NCBI RefSeq assembly: GCF_007874125.1
Contig: NZ_CP040128.1
Span: 3,410,001-3,474,000 of the forward strand
Direction of reading: 5' to 3'
Source: Noviherbaspirillum sp. UKPF54
GTDB lineage: Bacteria > Pseudomonadota > Gammaproteobacteria > Burkholderiales > Burkholderiaceae_D
DNA length: 64,000 nucleotides
The position numbers and the translations under genes are program-made. The notes under the pieces are model-generated. The model worked only from the letters and a program-made list of their open reading frames with translations, ran no database searches and had not been told where the DNA came from. Positions 15,633-24,601 of the stretch are shown here, in pieces. Position 1 is the stretch's first letter. Each line of letters starts with the position of its first letter.

Positions 15633-17669
15633 TTAATAACGTGCATCGGCCGGTTTCTTGTCCTTCGGCCAGTCTTTGACCTTGTCCGGGAAGTCCGGGC
15701 GCGGCTGGTGCGAGAAATATTCGGCAACATCGACCGCATCCTGATCCGACAGGCCACCTTGCCCCAACGGGAACTTGTCATGGAAGCCGATCGGCATGTT
15801 CCTCTTGACGAATGCCGCCGCGGTATACGTGCGCGCCATGCCGGCGCCGATATTGAAGGACTGGTCGCCCCAGAGCGGCGGGAACACGGGCGTGCCGTCC
15901 TCACGCTTCAAGCCCTCTCCGTTTTCCCCATGGCAGACCGCGCACTGTTTCGCGTACACCTGCTTGCCATTCTCGACATTCGGCTTGATGGCCGGATCTA
16001 TCTTGCCGACACCGCGCCCGGCCACCTTGTCGCCCGGTTTGGTTTCCCGTTTCATCCAGTCGAAGTAAGCGACCATGGCCTTCATCTCCGCGGAATCGGC
16101 CGGGATGGGCTTGCCGTTCATCGAACGCTTGAAGCACCCGTTGATACGCTCCTCTAACGTGATGATCTTTCCGGCGCGCGGTGCGTAGCTGGGGAAGAAG
16201 GCGGACACACCGACAAACGGTGACCCGTCGGCGACTGTCCCCGAATTCAGGTGGCAACTGGTGCAGTTCAGCGAATTGCCTACGTTATTCGGCAACAAGG
16301 CCTTGGTTTCAAGATGCAGTCGCATGCCGCGTACAAGCTGGTCTGCGTTCGGCGTCGCGAGCATGTCGGCCAGGCGCGGGGTGTCGAACTTCGACGAGTC
16401 GACGGGTTTCGGATTCAACTCCGCGCGCATCTTCTTCACCTGCGCCGCCGTGACCGGAGCGGACTGGTTGCCCCAGCTCTTGCGCACGAAACTCAGGATT
16501 TCGGCAATTTCCTGGTCCGCAAGCCGCGCAAATCCAGGCATCGTATAAACGCGTGGATGCGCAGTCGTCTCGGCGGTTTTCCAGCCTGTCAGCATGATGT
16601 GCAAAAGCGTGGTCGGATCTGCTGACGCCACAGAAGGATTGCCGCCAAGCGGAGGGAACATGTTCTTTACACCGGCACCGTCCGGGCGGTGGCAATCCAC
16701 GCAAAACTGCGTGTAACCAAGGCCGCCGCGCATTGTGTACAAGCCGCTCGGCGCTTTTGACGCCACTGTTGCCGGAGCAATCGGCTTCGATGACATAGGC
16801 AGTTCATTTTCGCCGGGCGGCAGCGATTTCAGGTAAGTCGCAATCGCAGTCAAGTCGCTATCCGAGAAATGCTGCGTGCTGTGATGAATGACGTCGGCCA
16901 TGTTCCCGGATACGGTAGCAAACCGGTTTTGCCCTGTCTTGAGCAGCTGCACCGTGTCTTCCACGGTCCACAAATTGCGCAGACTGAGCGCGCGCCACGA
17001 CTCAACCGTTTCACCGGCAAGAAAATGCTTGCCGCTGGAGCCGGCATCGCTCATTGCCTTTTCTTGAAAAGCAATGCCGCGCGGCGTGTGGCAGGCACCG
17101 CAATGTCCCAGCCCCTGCACCAGGTATGCACCCCGGTTCCAGGCCGCGTCTTTTGCCGGATCGGGCTTGAACGGTTGATTCTCCAGGAATGCCCAGTTCC
17201 AGAGCGACAAACCCCAACGCATGCTGAACGGCCAGCGCATCTGCGCCGGCTTGTTAGGCTGCCGCACCGCCGGCAGCCCTGCCGTCAGGTACGCATACAG
17301 TGCACGCATGTCCTCGTCACTCATCTTCGCGTAGGACGGATAAGGCATTGCGGGGTACAAATTGTGGCCGTCTGCGGCGATGCCTTTTCGCATCGCCCGC
17401 TCAAATTGCTCAAAGGAATATTTGCCGATGCCGGTTTCACGATCCGCCGTGATGTTGGTCGAATATATCGTGCCCATCGGCGTCTTGAGTTCAAGGCCGC
17501 CCGCCATTTCCCGCCCGTTTGGCGCAGTGTGGCAGGCCACGCAGTCGCCGAGCTGCGCCACGTATTTGCCACGCGCGATCAACGCAGCATCCGCATTCGC
17601 GCCACTGGCCGGTTCGGCGAAAGCCAAGATGATGCCGGCAATGGACAAAACCGTTTGGCTCAGTTTCAT
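15633..17669 (-). CDS. Pentaheme cytochrome: triheme dehydrogenase-type subunit fused to TsdA
   Basis: 678 residues from ATG 17669 (GAGGAAATTGATC before it), with a signal peptide. Residues 25-395 match the triheme cytochrome subunit of membrane alcohol/aldehyde/gluconate dehydrogenases: CVACH (43-47), CGACH (190-194) and CVDCH (323-327). Residues about 440-660 are a complete TsdA-like unit with CTSCH (469-473), the axial-Cys motif ERINGCFKRSMNG (Cys512) and CAVCH (576-580). The two halves are usually separate proteins. A fused chain could take electrons from thiosulfate on the TsdA part and pass them along the other three hemes to quinone or an oxidase. It is divergent from the two-component system, with a triple TTAA box between. 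Confidence 0.85.
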   Translation of the reverse strand: MKLSQTVLSIAGIILAFAEPASGANADAALIARGKYVAQLGDCVACHTAPNGREMAGGLELKTPMGTIYSTNITADRETGIGKYSFEQFERAMRKGIAADGHNLYPAMPYPSYAKMSDEDMRALYAYLTAGLPAVRQPNKPAQMRWPFSMRWGLSLWNWAFLENQPFKPDPAKDAAWNRGAYLVQGLGHCGACHTPRGIAFQEKAMSDAGSSGKHFLAGETVESWRALSLRNLWTVEDTVQLLKTGQNRFATVSGNMADVIHHSTQHFSDSDLTAIATYLKSLPPGENELPMSSKPIAPATVASKAPSGLYTMRGGLGYTQFCVDCHRPDGAGVKNMFPPLGGNPSVASADPTTLLHIMLTGWKTAETTAHPRVYTMPGFARLADQEIAEILSFVRKSWGNQSAPVTAAQVKKMRAELNPKPVDSSKFDTPRLADMLATPNADQLVRGMRLHLETKALLPNNVGNSLNCTSCHLNSGTVADGSPFVGVSAFFPSYAPRAGKIITLEERINGCFKRSMNGKPIPADSAEMKAMVAYFDWMKRETKPGDKVAGRGVGKIDPAIKPNVENGKQVYAKQCAVCHGENGEGLKREDGTPVFPPLWGDQSFNIGAGMARTYTAAAFVKRNMPIGFHDKFPLGQGGLSDQDAVDVAEYFSHQPRPDFPDKVKDWPKDKKPADARY

Positions 17670-17850
17670 GATCAATTTCCTCTTTAACATGTTTTCCAGG
17701 AAGCGCATGCAGTGGCGATAAAAGCAACCACACCGGCACCAGATGAACTACCGGCCAACATGACATCGCTGCCGGCGCCCTTGGGCACAGTTGCGGGATA
17801 ATTACCTGCCGCCTCGATGGACCTCCCTTTAACGATGCTATGCAGCAAGG

Positions 17851-17878
17851 ATTAAGGCAACGTTAACATCCGCTTAAT
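17851..17878. promoter_or_regulatory. Triple TTAA array in the divergent pentaheme cytochrome / two-component promoter region
   Basis: ATTAAG, GTTAAC and CTTAAT occur with TTAA cores at 17852, 17863 and 17874, exactly 11 bp apart. OmpR-family PmrA/QseB proteins bind such tandem TTAA half-sites. The site can serve both the pentaheme cytochrome gene and autoregulation of the response regulator. It is the strongest of the three boxes in this island. Confidence 0.68.
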
Positions 17879-17922
17879 CGCGCGGGCTCATACTGAATCC
17901 TTGACTCAGCTCAAATTAGCTC

Positions 17923-18588
17923 ATGCATATTTTGTTGATTGAAGACGATGCGCTCGTAGCGAGCGGGATCACTGCGGGACTCCGCTTGCACGGGATGACC
18001 GTTGACCATGTCAACTCTTCCTCGGCTGCGCAGGCAGCGATCGCGGCCGGGCACTTCGACATTGTGGTGCTCGACCTTGGCCTGCCTGACGAGGATGGAA
18101 TGGTGCTGCTGGAACGTCTGCGCCGCGTCGGCCACGCTCTGCCAATCCTGATACTGACTGCGCGCGATGCAGTTGAACATCGCGTATCCGGGCTTCAGGC
18201 GGGTGCGGACGACTATCTATTGAAGCCATTTGACCTGAACGAGCTTGTCGCCAGGCTGCAGGCATTGCATCGTCGTACTGCGGGACGCAGCACCAATGTG
18301 ATCCGGCACGGTGCGCTGTGTTTTGATGCGGACAGCCGCCAAGTGACGCTTGACGGGGCTGCAGTCGAGCTATCCCGCCGCGAGCTGGCCTTGCTCGAAG
18401 CGCTGTTGAGCAATCCGAAGCGGGTACTGACCGCCGAGCAGGTCAAGGATAGCCTGTATGGCTTTGGCGAAGCGGTCGAGAGCAACGCGATCAATGTCCA
18501 CATTCATCATCTGCGTCGCAAACTGGGACCGCACATCGTCGAAACGGTACGCGGGGTGGGCTACCGGCTGGGAGAAGCCGCGACATGA
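17923..18588 (+). CDS. OmpR-family response regulator, QseB/PmrA type
   Basis: 221 residues. The receiver domain has the acidic pair Glu7-Asp8-Asp9, phospho-acceptor Asp51 (VVLDLGLPDEDG) and Lys in LLKPFD. The C-terminal winged helix ends NVHIHHLRRKLGPHIVETVRGVGYRL, typical of the QseB/PmrA/TctD group. It overlaps the sensor kinase gene by four bases. Its neighbours and the TTAA boxes suggest control of the thiosulfate and thiol-redox genes on the reverse strand. The true signal is unknown. Confidence 0.9.
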   Translation: MHILLIEDDALVASGITAGLRLHGMTVDHVNSSSAAQAAIAAGHFDIVVLDLGLPDEDGMVLLERLRRVGHALPILILTARDAVEHRVSGLQAGADDYLLKPFDLNELVARLQALHRRTAGRSTNVIRHGALCFDADSRQVTLDGAAVELSRRELALLEALLSNPKRVLTAEQVKDSLYGFGEAVESNAINVHIHHLRRKLGPHIVETVRGVGYRLGEAAT

Positions 18589-19943
18589 CATTACGCCTGC
18601 GCCTCATGGTCATCATCGGACTGTCTTTCACCATTCTCTGGAGCGCCGCATCCGTCTGGATGTTCCTCGACGTGCGGAGCAATTTCCGCGCTGCGCTGGA
18701 CGAACGCCTTGCGGCATCCGCCCGCATGGTTGCCGCACTGGTCGCGCAATTGCCGGACACGCCAGCCCCCGGCCCCACCGCGCCGCAAAGCGTGCTCGAT
18801 CTCGTGGCCAAGGATGGGGTGGCTTGCGAAGTACGGCTGATGCACGGCGGACTCGTGGCCCGTACCCAGAACAGCCCTCCCGAACTGGGCATGGTAACGA
18901 ACGGGTACAGCACACGCATGATGCGCGGAGAACTGTGGCGAAGCTACACGCTCGATCAAGGCGGCAAGCGCGTCACCACGGCCGATCGGGTCGACAAGAG
19001 GCAAGCACTGTTGTTCAGGATCTTGCTGGCGATGGCCATACCTTTTGTGATCGCAATGCTGGGCAGCCTGATCGTGCTGTGGCTTGGAATACGACGCGGT
19101 CTGGCTCCGCTCGACACCATACGCGCGGCTCTTGCGGTGCGCAATCCTAATGCCACGGACCCGCTGCCTGTCGCAAAGCTGCCAGCGGAAATTGCCCCCT
19201 TGGTTCAGACAATCAATCAGCTGCTGGACAGGACGCAGAGTGCCATCGAGCGTGAACGGCGCTTTACCGGGGACGCGGCGCATGAATTGCGAACGCCGCT
19301 CACCGCCATCAAAACGCATCTCCAGGTCGCGCGCCTGACTTCCGGCGAGCAGAATGCAGTCTCCCTGGAACATGCGGAAACCGGTGTGCAACGCCTGCAG
19401 CACACGCTGGAACAATTGCTGACATTGGCCCGCGTCGAAGGTCCCTTCGCATTTGGCGGTGAGAAAACGGCGACAGCCAAAGAGATAGCGAGGCTGGCGA
19501 TTGACCAAATTCCCGCAGGTTTAAAAAACCGTCTCGTGCAAGATCCGCAGGATGGCGATATCGGCGTTTTGGCGTCGCCCACACTCATTGCCACGGCCCT
19601 GCGTAACCTGTTGGACAATGCATTACGGTACTCGCCGCCCGGATCACCGGTAAAGCTTCATATAAGCGCTTCGGCCGAATCGGTCTGTTTTTCCGTCCTC
19701 GACGAGGGAACTGCCCTCGACGAGGCCGATCGTACGCGCGCAGCCCAACGTTTCTGGCGCAAAGGAACCGGTCACGGAAGCGGCCTTGGCCTTTCGATCG
19801 TGGAAGCCATCGCTAAGCGCTTCGGTGGCGAGTTCCGGCTACTGACGCGTGAGGAAGCCGGGATGGTTGCGCAGCTGGTATTACCTCGTCACATCCAGGT
19901 CATATCCGAACAGGCGAAAGTGGAATCTGTACCGCAGGGTTAG
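18585..19943 (+). CDS. Sensor histidine kinase, QseC/PmrB type
   Basis: 452 residues. A first membrane helix (MVIIGLSFTILWSAASVWMF), a periplasmic segment of about 110 residues and a second helix (ILLAMAIPFVIAMLGSLIVLW, about 146-166) are followed by HAMP and the H-box FTGDAAHELRTPLTAIK with His233. N-box (ALRNLLDNALRYSPPG) and G-box (GHGSGLGLSIVEAIAKRFGG) are present, so the kinase looks complete. The periplasmic part contains one Cys (VACEVRLMHGG), but no known ligand fold is recognised. It is translationally coupled to the response regulator. Confidence 0.9.
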   Translation: MTLRLRLMVIIGLSFTILWSAASVWMFLDVRSNFRAALDERLAASARMVAALVAQLPDTPAPGPTAPQSVLDLVAKDGVACEVRLMHGGLVARTQNSPPELGMVTNGYSTRMMRGELWRSYTLDQGGKRVTTADRVDKRQALLFRILLAMAIPFVIAMLGSLIVLWLGIRRGLAPLDTIRAALAVRNPNATDPLPVAKLPAEIAPLVQTINQLLDRTQSAIERERRFTGDAAHELRTPLTAIKTHLQVARLTSGEQNAVSLEHAETGVQRLQHTLEQLLTLARVEGPFAFGGEKTATAKEIARLAIDQIPAGLKNRLVQDPQDGDIGVLASPTLIATALRNLLDNALRYSPPGSPVKLHISASAESVCFSVLDEGTALDEADRTRAAQRFWRKGTGHGSGLGLSIVEAIAKRFGGEFRLLTREEAGMVAQLVLPRHIQVISEQAKVESVPQG

Positions 19944-20181
19944 GCAGGCCGTGCGATAAAGAATGCAGCGCACTCGTGCTTCCACTCCATTAAGAAGCCA
20001 AGCAGATGAACAACTCCAGCACGGCAAGAAACCTAACCTGAACCAACGATAGATACTTTCCGGCTTTCTCTCTCGAGTGAAGCCGACTTTTACGTCGCTT
20101 GACCGAAGTCATTCAAAATCGTGTCCAGCTGGGCCATTCTTGGACAGCCGCCATTTAGCGGAATTTATTGAGGGGGAAATT

Positions 20182-20598
20182 ATGCCGTCTCGTCACTTCA
20201 TTCGAGCTCTCATGTGCGTCGCCGCCTTGGCGCCGCTGATCGCATCTGGGCAGACAACAGGCGCCGCCAACGCCTCACCGAGCGCTTCTGCAAATTCAGC
20301 AGGCCAGCAGGCAAAGCGCCGGGCAGACACGATCTACGGAAGCCAGTTAATGACTGCAGATGAGCGGGCCGCCTACCGGGAGAAAATGCGCGCGGCAAAA
20401 ACTTCTGCAGAGCGAGAGCGCTTGCGGACCGAGCACCATAAGGAAATGCAGGCACGGGCCAAGGAACGAGGCGTCACCTTGCCAGATGCGCCTTCCGGCC
20501 GTTCCCATCGCGGGCGAGGAATGGGGCCACGGGGAGGCATGGGGCCGGGGCGAGGCGCGGGTGCAGGACCGGGAGCGGCACCTGCAGGGAATCAGTGA
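20182..20598 (+). CDS. Secreted basic protein with Gly/Met-rich tail
   Basis: 138 residues from ATG 20182, chosen for its ribosome site (GAGGGGGAAATT). The signal peptide (MPSRHFIRALMCVAALAPLIASG) is followed by an Ala/Ser linker and a helical charged region, DTIYGSQLMTADERAAYREK, of a type common in small exported proteins of Burkholderiales. The tail GRGMGPRGGMGPGRG is low-complexity. It is probably periplasmic; the function is unknown. It follows the sensor kinase by about 240 bp and may have its own promoter. Confidence 0.75.
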   Translation: MPSRHFIRALMCVAALAPLIASGQTTGAANASPSASANSAGQQAKRRADTIYGSQLMTADERAAYREKMRAAKTSAERERLRTEHHKEMQARAKERGVTLPDAPSGRSHRGRGMGPRGGMGPGRGAGAGPGAAPAGNQ

Positions 20599-20675
20599 TT
20601 TAAGAGCCGCGCAGCGGTCAGCTGCCGCTGTTTTCGAAGGGGCACACAGTCAGCCAGATACGGCGGCGGATTCCG

Positions 20676-22115
20676 TTAGAACGAGCGGCTATTTTTTGCA
20701 TCCATGTTTGCGGCGATCAACCGACCGAGAGTCGTCAACGCCGCCTCCGCTCGCTCATCCCACGGATGGCCATAGTTAAGACGAAGGCAGTTCGTAAATC
20801 CGCGATGCGCGGAAAACATCGGCCCCGGCGCGATGCTGATTCCCAGCGAGAGAGCTTGCCTATGAATTTCAAGCGTGTTTATTTTTCCGGGCAGCTCTAT
20901 CCACAAGAAATATCCACCGCTCGGACGGGTTGCCTTCGTGCCCTTGGGGAAGTGGCGCGCGACGGCTTGCACCATCGCGCTTTGTTGCACCGATAACGCG
21001 TGACGCAGCTGGCGCAAATGCTTGTCGTATCCTCCCTTGGCCAGGTAGTCGGCAAGCGCGGCCTGCGCGGGGGCCGATGCGGACAGCGTCGTGGTGACCT
21101 TTAAGCGCGCCACGCGCTGGGTAAATCTCCCGGGGACAGCCCACCCGATCCGGTAGCCGGGCGCCAGGCATTTCGAGAACGAGGAGCAGTGCATGACCAG
21201 CCCCTTGGTATCGAAGGCTTTCGCGGAAACGGGTCGCCTGCTTCCAAAATAAAGCTCTCCGTACACGTCATCCTCGATTAACGGCACATCGTGGGAGGCC
21301 AGCAGCTCAACCAGCGCCTGCTTTTTTTCATCGGGCATCGAGCTGCCAAGCGGATTCTGGAAGTTCGTCATCAGCCAGCATGCCTTCGGTTTGTGACGTT
21401 CCAACGCGAGAGCCATCGCTTCCAGGTCGACACCTTCGCGCGGGTGCGTGGGCACCTCGATCGCCTTCAGGCCGATGCGTTCCAGCGCCTGGAGCGCCGC
21501 ATAAAAGGTCGGAGACTCGATGACGATGCAGTCGCCGGGCCGTGCCACAGCCTGAAGACATAAGTTCAGCGCTTCCAGCGCGCCATTGGTGATCACGATT
21601 TCATCGGTATGTATGTGCAGCCCGTCAGCCAGGTAGCGCAATGCGATTTGACGGCGCAGCGCGGCATTGCCCGGCGTCAGATCGTCGACCGTGCCCCACG
21701 GGTCCATCTCCTGCACGCTGCTAGCCATCGAACGTGCAAGCCGCTGCAGAGGAAACAGCAACGGGCTCGGAAACGCTGAGCCAAACGGAATGACGTCGCG
21801 CGTCTTGAGCGACTCGAGCACATCGAAAACCAGCTGGCTGACGTCGACATTCGTCGAGTCCCCAAGCGGCCGGGAAGAAATGTCCGGTTCGGGCGGAAGC
21901 GATTTTGCCCCTGCGGTCACGTAATAGCCGGAGCGCTCGCGCGCGCGGATCAGCCCTCGCGCCTCCAGAAGGTAATACGCCTCGAAGACCGTAGAGGGAC
22001 TGACCCCGCGACTCGTACTTGCCTGCCGAACCGAGGGGAGGCGATCGCCCAGCTTCATCACTCCGGTGCGAATGGACTGAGCAATTTCCTCGGCGAGCGC
22101 TTCATAGCGTTTCAT
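20676..22115 (-). CDS. MocR-family regulator / PLP-dependent aminotransferase
   Basis: 479 residues from ATG 22115 (AAGG five bases upstream). Residues 1-70 are a GntR winged helix (GDRLPSVRQASTSRGVSPST). The rest is a fold-type I aminotransferase domain with ITNGALEALNLCLQ, MTNFQNPLGSSMPD, EDDVYGELYFG and the PLP lysine in SSFSKCLAPGYRIGW. It is divergent from lrgAB, with a direct repeat in between, so it probably regulates those genes. A catalytic aminotransferase role is less likely given the HTH. Confidence 0.87.
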   Translation of the reverse strand: MKRYEALAEEIAQSIRTGVMKLGDRLPSVRQASTSRGVSPSTVFEAYYLLEARGLIRARERSGYYVTAGAKSLPPEPDISSRPLGDSTNVDVSQLVFDVLESLKTRDVIPFGSAFPSPLLFPLQRLARSMASSVQEMDPWGTVDDLTPGNAALRRQIALRYLADGLHIHTDEIVITNGALEALNLCLQAVARPGDCIVIESPTFYAALQALERIGLKAIEVPTHPREGVDLEAMALALERHKPKACWLMTNFQNPLGSSMPDEKKQALVELLASHDVPLIEDDVYGELYFGSRRPVSAKAFDTKGLVMHCSSFSKCLAPGYRIGWAVPGRFTQRVARLKVTTTLSASAPAQAALADYLAKGGYDKHLRQLRHALSVQQSAMVQAVARHFPKGTKATRPSGGYFLWIELPGKINTLEIHRQALSLGISIAPGPMFSAHRGFTNCLRLNYGHPWDERAEAALTTLGRLIAANMDAKNSRSF

Positions 22116-22284
22116 AAAAACCTTGTATTCATTGCAGAAATGAGCTTTTCCGATGTGCCGCTCTTGATACGGCAAATGGGAGCAAAGCTTTCCTGCTCCG
22201 CATCACCTTGTTATGGCTCCATTTCACCATAGCAGAGCTCTCGAAGTACAGGAGCGAGCAAGAATTTCTGAATGTTCAAAATAA

Positions 22285-22331
22285 TTCTGATCTGCTTTTT
22301 TAGGCAGTTTCTGATCCTGTTTTTTAGCGAC
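22285..22331. promoter_or_regulatory. Direct repeat, putative MocR operator upstream of lrgAB
   Basis: TTCTGATC (22285-22292) followed by a T-run and TAG is repeated at 22309-22316 (TTCTGATC, CTG, T-run, TAG), 24 bp apart. The same 24-bp spacing is seen before the other MocR gene (1831-1866). It lies in the 448-bp divergent region between MocR and lrgA, which otherwise holds no gene. Confidence 0.45.
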
Positions 22332-22563
22332 GCGTTGGCGCATACTGACCGTTACCAATCTCGTTTTTTACATTGGCAAAGCATCTGAGAAATGGCTGGC
22401 GCTTCCTGCCTCCCGCAAACGAGGGAATCTGTTCGCAGGGCGGCCCTCCCCTCGAGCATTCCGTTCAAATACCCCCAATAACCACGACGATGAATCGATA
22501 CTGGAACCCTGGCGTTACGGATCCGACGCGCTACATGTCGGGCGCGCAGAAGATCGCCTTCCG

Positions 22564-22896
22564 ATGATGAATAGCCTCATCAAGCTGCTCCTGTTCCAGG
22601 CGCTGGGCGAGGCGGTCGCATACGAGCTCTCGCTCCCGATACCAGGGCCTGTCATCGGCATGATGTTCCTGTTTTTCCATCTGCTGGCGCGAGACACGGA
22701 AGACCAGAGCCTGACGACATTCTCGACCCGGTTCCTTGGTTACATGACCTTGCTGTTCGTCCCGGCCGCCGTAGGCATCATGCTGCATATGGAGCGCATT
22801 GCCAAAGAATGGATTCCCATCACCGTTGCACTGACAAGCAGCACCGCCGTATCGATAGCGATCACGGCATTCGTCGTTCGGCGCTTCAGAAAATGA
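22564..22896 (+). CDS. lrgA: CidA/LrgA family holin-like membrane protein
   Basis: 110 residues with four hydrophobic helices and the family signature LPIPGPVIGMMFLFF. CidA/LrgA proteins are inner-membrane, holin-like proteins linked to murein hydrolase control and, with LrgB, to export of small metabolites such as pyruvate. ATG 22564 or 22567 could be the start; the ribosome site is weak. The stop overlaps the lrgB start by four bases. Confidence 0.85.
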   Translation: MMNSLIKLLLFQALGEAVAYELSLPIPGPVIGMMFLFFHLLARDTEDQSLTTFSTRFLGYMTLLFVPAAVGIMLHMERIAKEWIPITVALTSSTAVSIAITAFVVRRFRK

Positions 22897-23609
22897 CGGC
22901 AGCGCCGGCTACCCTCTGGTCCTTCCTGGCGTCCTCGCCGCTGATATGGCTGCTGGCGACTTTGCTTGCATACCAGCTTGCGCAGGCCATTTACGCAAGG
23001 GCCGGATTCACTCCATTGCTTCACCCCGTGGTCGTATCCGTGGCCATCCTCGTGGCGGTGCTAAGGCTCACCGGCACGCCCTACCAGACGTATTCCGACG
23101 GCGTCCGGTTCATCCACTTCCTGCTCGGTCCCGCCACGGTTGCACTGGCGGTTCCGCTATACCGGCAGGTGAAGGCCATCCGGCGCAACTGGCTTGCGCT
23201 TCTGTTCGCGGCGGCAGCCGGGTCCGCCGCATCCGCCGCGGTCGCGATGGGAACGGGCGCATTACTGGGAGCGTCGCGCCCGACGGTTTTGTCGCTGGCG
23301 GCGAAATCGGTCACGATGCCTATCGCGATGAGCGTTACCGAAAAGATCGGCGGTTCCCCTTCGCTGACATCCGCGCTGGTGATGCTTACCGGGATATTTG
23401 GCACCTGTATGGCGCAGATCATCCTGCGCGGGCTGAAGATTCCGGACGCAGATGCGGGCGGCTTCGCCCTTGGCGTGGCGGCGCATGGCATCGGCACGTC
23501 CAGGGCGCTGCAGATCAGCCAGGAGATGGGCGCATTCGCCGGGCTGGCGATGGGGCTGGCGGGCATTCTCACCGCCTTTTTCCTGCCATTCCTTATTCAG
23601 GCGCTTTAG
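22893..23609 (+). CDS. lrgB: LrgB/CidB family membrane protein
   Basis: 238 residues from ATG 22893 (ATGA overlap with lrgA). Many hydrophobic segments are present, with the conserved LAAKSVTMPIAMSVTEKIGG and GVAAHGIGTSRAL motifs of LrgB. It forms a membrane system with LrgA. In gram-negative bacteria such pairs have been implicated in pyruvate/glycolate transport or autolysis control. Likely regulated by the divergent MocR protein. Confidence 0.88.
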   Translation: MTAAPATLWSFLASSPLIWLLATLLAYQLAQAIYARAGFTPLLHPVVVSVAILVAVLRLTGTPYQTYSDGVRFIHFLLGPATVALAVPLYRQVKAIRRNWLALLFAAAAGSAASAAVAMGTGALLGASRPTVLSLAAKSVTMPIAMSVTEKIGGSPSLTSALVMLTGIFGTCMAQIILRGLKIPDADAGGFALGVAAHGIGTSRALQISQEMGAFAGLAMGLAGILTAFFLPFLIQAL

Positions 23610-23636
23610 CTCCTTTCTTCGGTCCGCTTGCACCGA

Positions 23637-23912
23637 TTATTTTTCGAGCAGCGTCGTGAGCAGCAATGCGGCCGGCGCAATGGCCACGAAAACGCGCAGC
23701 AGCCAGGCAATGAACGGATGCGCGCTCCCGGATTCAAGGAAGTATCGCGCGACCACGGTGCCCTTGACCCAGATGACGGCGGCGACAACGACAGGCATCC
23801 AGGAGGCATGGCCGACCTTCTGCCCCAATACCAGGCTGATGCCGGTGAGCGCAAGCAGGGCCAGCCAGGCCGGCACCGGCAGCGATTTTTTTTCAGTTCG
23901 ATTCATGTTCAA
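23637..23912 (-). CDS. norF: NorF / cytochrome c oxidase subunit IV-like membrane protein
   Basis: 91 residues with three hydrophobic helices (LALLALTGISLVLGQ, MPVVVAAVIWVKGTVVARYFLE, LLRVFVAIAPAALLLTTLL). The pattern matches small NorF/COX IV-like subunits. It overlaps the NorE-like gene by four bases. In denitrifiers NorE/NorF help nitric oxide reductase activity, but no norCB lies in this window. Confidence 0.78.
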   Translation of the reverse strand: MNMNRTEKKSLPVPAWLALLALTGISLVLGQKVGHASWMPVVVAAVIWVKGTVVARYFLESGSAHPFIAWLLRVFVAIAPAALLLTTLLEK

Positions 23913-24556
23913 GCCAATACGTAAAACAGCGGAAACAGGACCAGCCAGATGATGTCGGTCGCGTGCCAGTAACAGGCCAGCGCTTCGAGCCCGTCATGCT
24001 GTTCTGCCGAGTACGCGTTCGTCGACAGCCTGAAGAATGCCCAGCACATGCCCAGGATGCCCCAGCACGCATGGACGAGATGGTTGAACGTCAGGTAGTA
24101 ATAGACGGTATAAAAAATCCCGGCCTTGCCGTCGATGCCGTGCGCCAGGTTCCAGTCGACTTCCAGCAGCTTGACGATGGGATAGCCCAGCGCCGTCACG
24201 ATGGCTGCCGCCAGCCAGAACCTGGCGCGGTGAATTTCCGCGTTCTTGACCGAGGCGAGCGAACAAGCCACGAAAAAGCTGCTGCTCACCATGATCAGCG
24301 TATTGATCGCGCCAGCCGTGGTCCAGATCAGCTCCGGCCCCTGCCGGAACGCGTCCGGGTAGTGATACCTGGCGATGAAGTACACCGAAAACATCAACGC
24401 GAACTCGACGAATTCGCAGGTGATGCCGACCCAGATCCCCTTGTTCCCCGGTATGCGTCCCGGCAGTTGCCGCGCGTTCGGTTCCGGCATGCGTGCCGGT
24501 TTGCGCAGCGCGTCTGCCGGCGCATGCCCGGGAGCATAAGTCGCTTCCATCATCAT
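23909..24556 (-). CDS. norE: NorE / cytochrome c oxidase subunit III-like protein
   Basis: 215 residues, starting at three consecutive ATG codons after AAAGGACGTTCAAG. Five helices are seen, with the heme-copper subunit III signatures GIWVGITCEFVEFALMFSVY and YLTFNHLVHACWG, ending in YWHATDIIWLVLFPLFYVL. It is shorter than CoxC and lacks its first two helices, as in NorE. It lies 45 bp after ccoG and is coupled to norF. Confidence 0.83.
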   Translation of the reverse strand: MMMEATYAPGHAPADALRKPARMPEPNARQLPGRIPGNKGIWVGITCEFVEFALMFSVYFIARYHYPDAFRQGPELIWTTAGAINTLIMVSSSFFVACSLASVKNAEIHRARFWLAAAIVTALGYPIVKLLEVDWNLAHGIDGKAGIFYTVYYYLTFNHLVHACWGILGMCWAFFRLSTNAYSAEQHDGLEALACYWHATDIIWLVLFPLFYVLA

Positions 24557-24601
24557 CTTGAACGTCCTTTATGTCACTGCTTTGCTATCGAATACAAGGC
24601 C

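Noticed and set aside
20676..22115. A metabolic aminotransferase
   Set aside because: The N-terminal GntR helix-turn-helix and divergent position make a MocR regulator the better reading.
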